A stretch of 64,000 nucleotides of DNA from the NCBI GenBank assembly GCA_003389325.1, contig QQVE01000018.1, forward strand, positions 116,182 through 180,181, read 5' to 3'. Source of the stretch: Planctomycetota bacterium (GTDB taxonomy: Bacteria > Planctomycetota > Planctomycetia > Pirellulales > PALSA-1355). Each line of letters opens with the position of its first letter. Within the stretch, counting starts at the first letter, position 1. Positions 63,248 through 64,000 of the stretch are shown here, one piece after another. Both the position numbers and the translations under genes were made by a program. Below the pieces are notes generated by a model. It searched no databases. It was not told the origin of the DNA and worked only from the letters and a program-made list of their open reading frames with translations.

Positions 63248-63849
63248 CAAAACCATTGTCAATTCTGGCCTTCGTCTCTTCGCAGGAAGCCGCCGAGCGC
63301 TGGTATTCCGCAATGAGTCGCTTGCCGTCCACGCTACGAGCAACCTCGGAGTTGTCCGCTGGAAGACACAGTTTGTGCATCAAGTTTAAGGACCGCATTG
63401 GTGGTGTCTCTCTGACACGTGTCGATTCGCAGAATCAACTGTGGGTCATGGAAGTGTCAGGACGTTTCAGATGTCTCTTCCATTGGTTCTTCGTCTACTG
63501 TGGCGCGATGTGTATTTCTGAGTCAACTAAATGGCACGAGTCGTGTACGACCATGCTGGCGTGCGACGTGTCTCCCGAAGAAGCAGATTCATCACTAGAA
63601 CACAGACCGAGTGACATTTTCATCGAAAGCCCGAGCGAAGACCTTGCAATGCTTTACTATTCCGCCGAGGAAGGTAACGAAGCACGCGTGTCGTGCGTCT
63701 TGAAGATTCGTCTTTCTGACACATCCTCTCTGATTCTCTCCGATGGTCCCTTGCCGGTGCACGTGAATGCACTGTCTGTCAGGGAGCTACCGAAGTGCGT
63801 AACAGAAAAGGCCGGCGTCAGGTTTGTTGACATATGGAGTTATCGCTGA
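63244..63849 (+). CDS. Hypothetical protein, lower-GC region (201 aa)
   Basis: The 201-residue protein has no signal peptide or membrane segment, six Cys and many Ser. The N-terminus is MTKPLSILAFVSSQEAAERW. Codon usage and base composition are visibly less GC-rich than the chromosome to the left, suggesting acquired DNA. The overlap with the preceding short frame resembles a coupled toxin-tail / immunity layout, but no motif supports this. No family is recognised. Confidence 0.55.
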   Translation: MTKPLSILAFVSSQEAAERWYSAMSRLPSTLRATSELSAGRHSLCIKFKDRIGGVSLTRVDSQNQLWVMEVSGRFRCLFHWFFVYCGAMCISESTKWHESCTTMLACDVSPEEADSSLEHRPSDIFIESPSEDLAMLYYSAEEGNEARVSCVLKIRLSDTSSLILSDGPLPVHVNALSVRELPKCVTEKAGVRFVDIWSYR

Positions 63850-64000
63850 TAGCGACGTGCCCCCCGTCGTCGCTCATCTTGGTGGCAAAAAGGTGTCAGG
63901 AAGGCTGTGTTGAAAACTCCTCTGCTGGCTTAGGCTGCTAGCTTGGTTGGGTGCGTAATGCCTTTGTGGCACGTACCAGTAAATCTCCGTTGCGGGTGTT
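63850..64000. mobile_element. Possible edge of an insertion sequence (partial, low confidence)
   Basis: After the hypothetical gene the sequence contains AAAAAGGTGTCAGGAAGG and GGCTGTGTTGAAAACTCC, which resemble sequences often found at repeat or IS ends. A leftward frame from the right edge ends at 63938 with residues NTRNGDLLVRATKALRTQPS, plausible as a transposase C-terminus. The window ends before this can be confirmed. Confidence 0.3.

Overview
The window is GC-rich bacterial chromosome from a planctomycete, most likely of the Pirellulales type. The support is gene content: an exported DUF1501 protein next to a DUF1549/DUF1553 protein, a CxPxR sulfatase, BNR sialidase-like proteins, a class III glutamine synthetase beside a class I enzyme, many exported hypothetical proteins, and a giant VWA / secretin-N-like / Met-Gly-repeat protein. 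No rRNA operon or CRISPR array is visible, and there is one tRNA gene.

Positions 1 to about 9,645 are the right part of a prophage of tailed-phage type that runs off the left edge. From left to right it holds the end of one gene, a LamG-like structural protein, a tightly overlapping run of small genes (one of them an IF-1-like OB-fold protein), two mid-size unknown proteins, a tape measure protein and a strong terminator. A lower-GC cargo region follows: a small leftward gene, a perfect 24-bp dyad, and a rightward exported-protein / membrane-protein pair. A leftward tyrosine recombinase and tandem 12-bp repeats then lie just before tRNA-Arg(CCU), the likely attachment locus.

From 9.7 to 23 kb lie two divergent sialidase-like genes, a PlsC-type acyltransferase, a sulfatase, an AI-2E-type transporter and an exported double-VOC protein. 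A leftward run then carries folE, a LON-domain protein, a DUF309 protein and a Bax-inhibitor-1-like protein, followed by a rightward thioredoxin-fold gene. From 23 to 32 kb are an MqnD-like protein, csrA with fliW, hemC and a ComF-like gene on the minus strand, then an aminotransferase, an LptF/LptG permease and an acyl-CoA ligase on the plus strand. From 32 to 43 kb are an HtrA-like protease, the 1379-residue VWA protein, tsaD, an S41 protease, a PmtA-like methyltransferase, an exported epoxide-hydrolase-like enzyme and a thiamine-binding-family protein.

From 43 to 53 kb are an RraA-like gene overlapping a DUF6508 gene, glnA (class I), a class III glutamine synthetase, an MMPL transporter and a second S41 protease with N-terminal helical repeats. 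The intergenic spaces on either side of the transporter carry three copies of a dispersed palindromic repeat, two of them in REPIN-like inverted arrangement. From 53 to 63 kb are a Gfo/Idh/MocA oxidoreductase, a DinB-like protein, the DUF1501 and DUF1549/1553 pair, rhamnulokinase, an assimilatory adenylyl-sulfate reductase with a clear upstream promoter, and a cysteine-free Rrf2 regulator. The last kilobase is lower in GC. It holds a second palindromic repeat family, a short open frame overlapping an unrecognised 201-residue gene, and possibly the edge of an insertion sequence.
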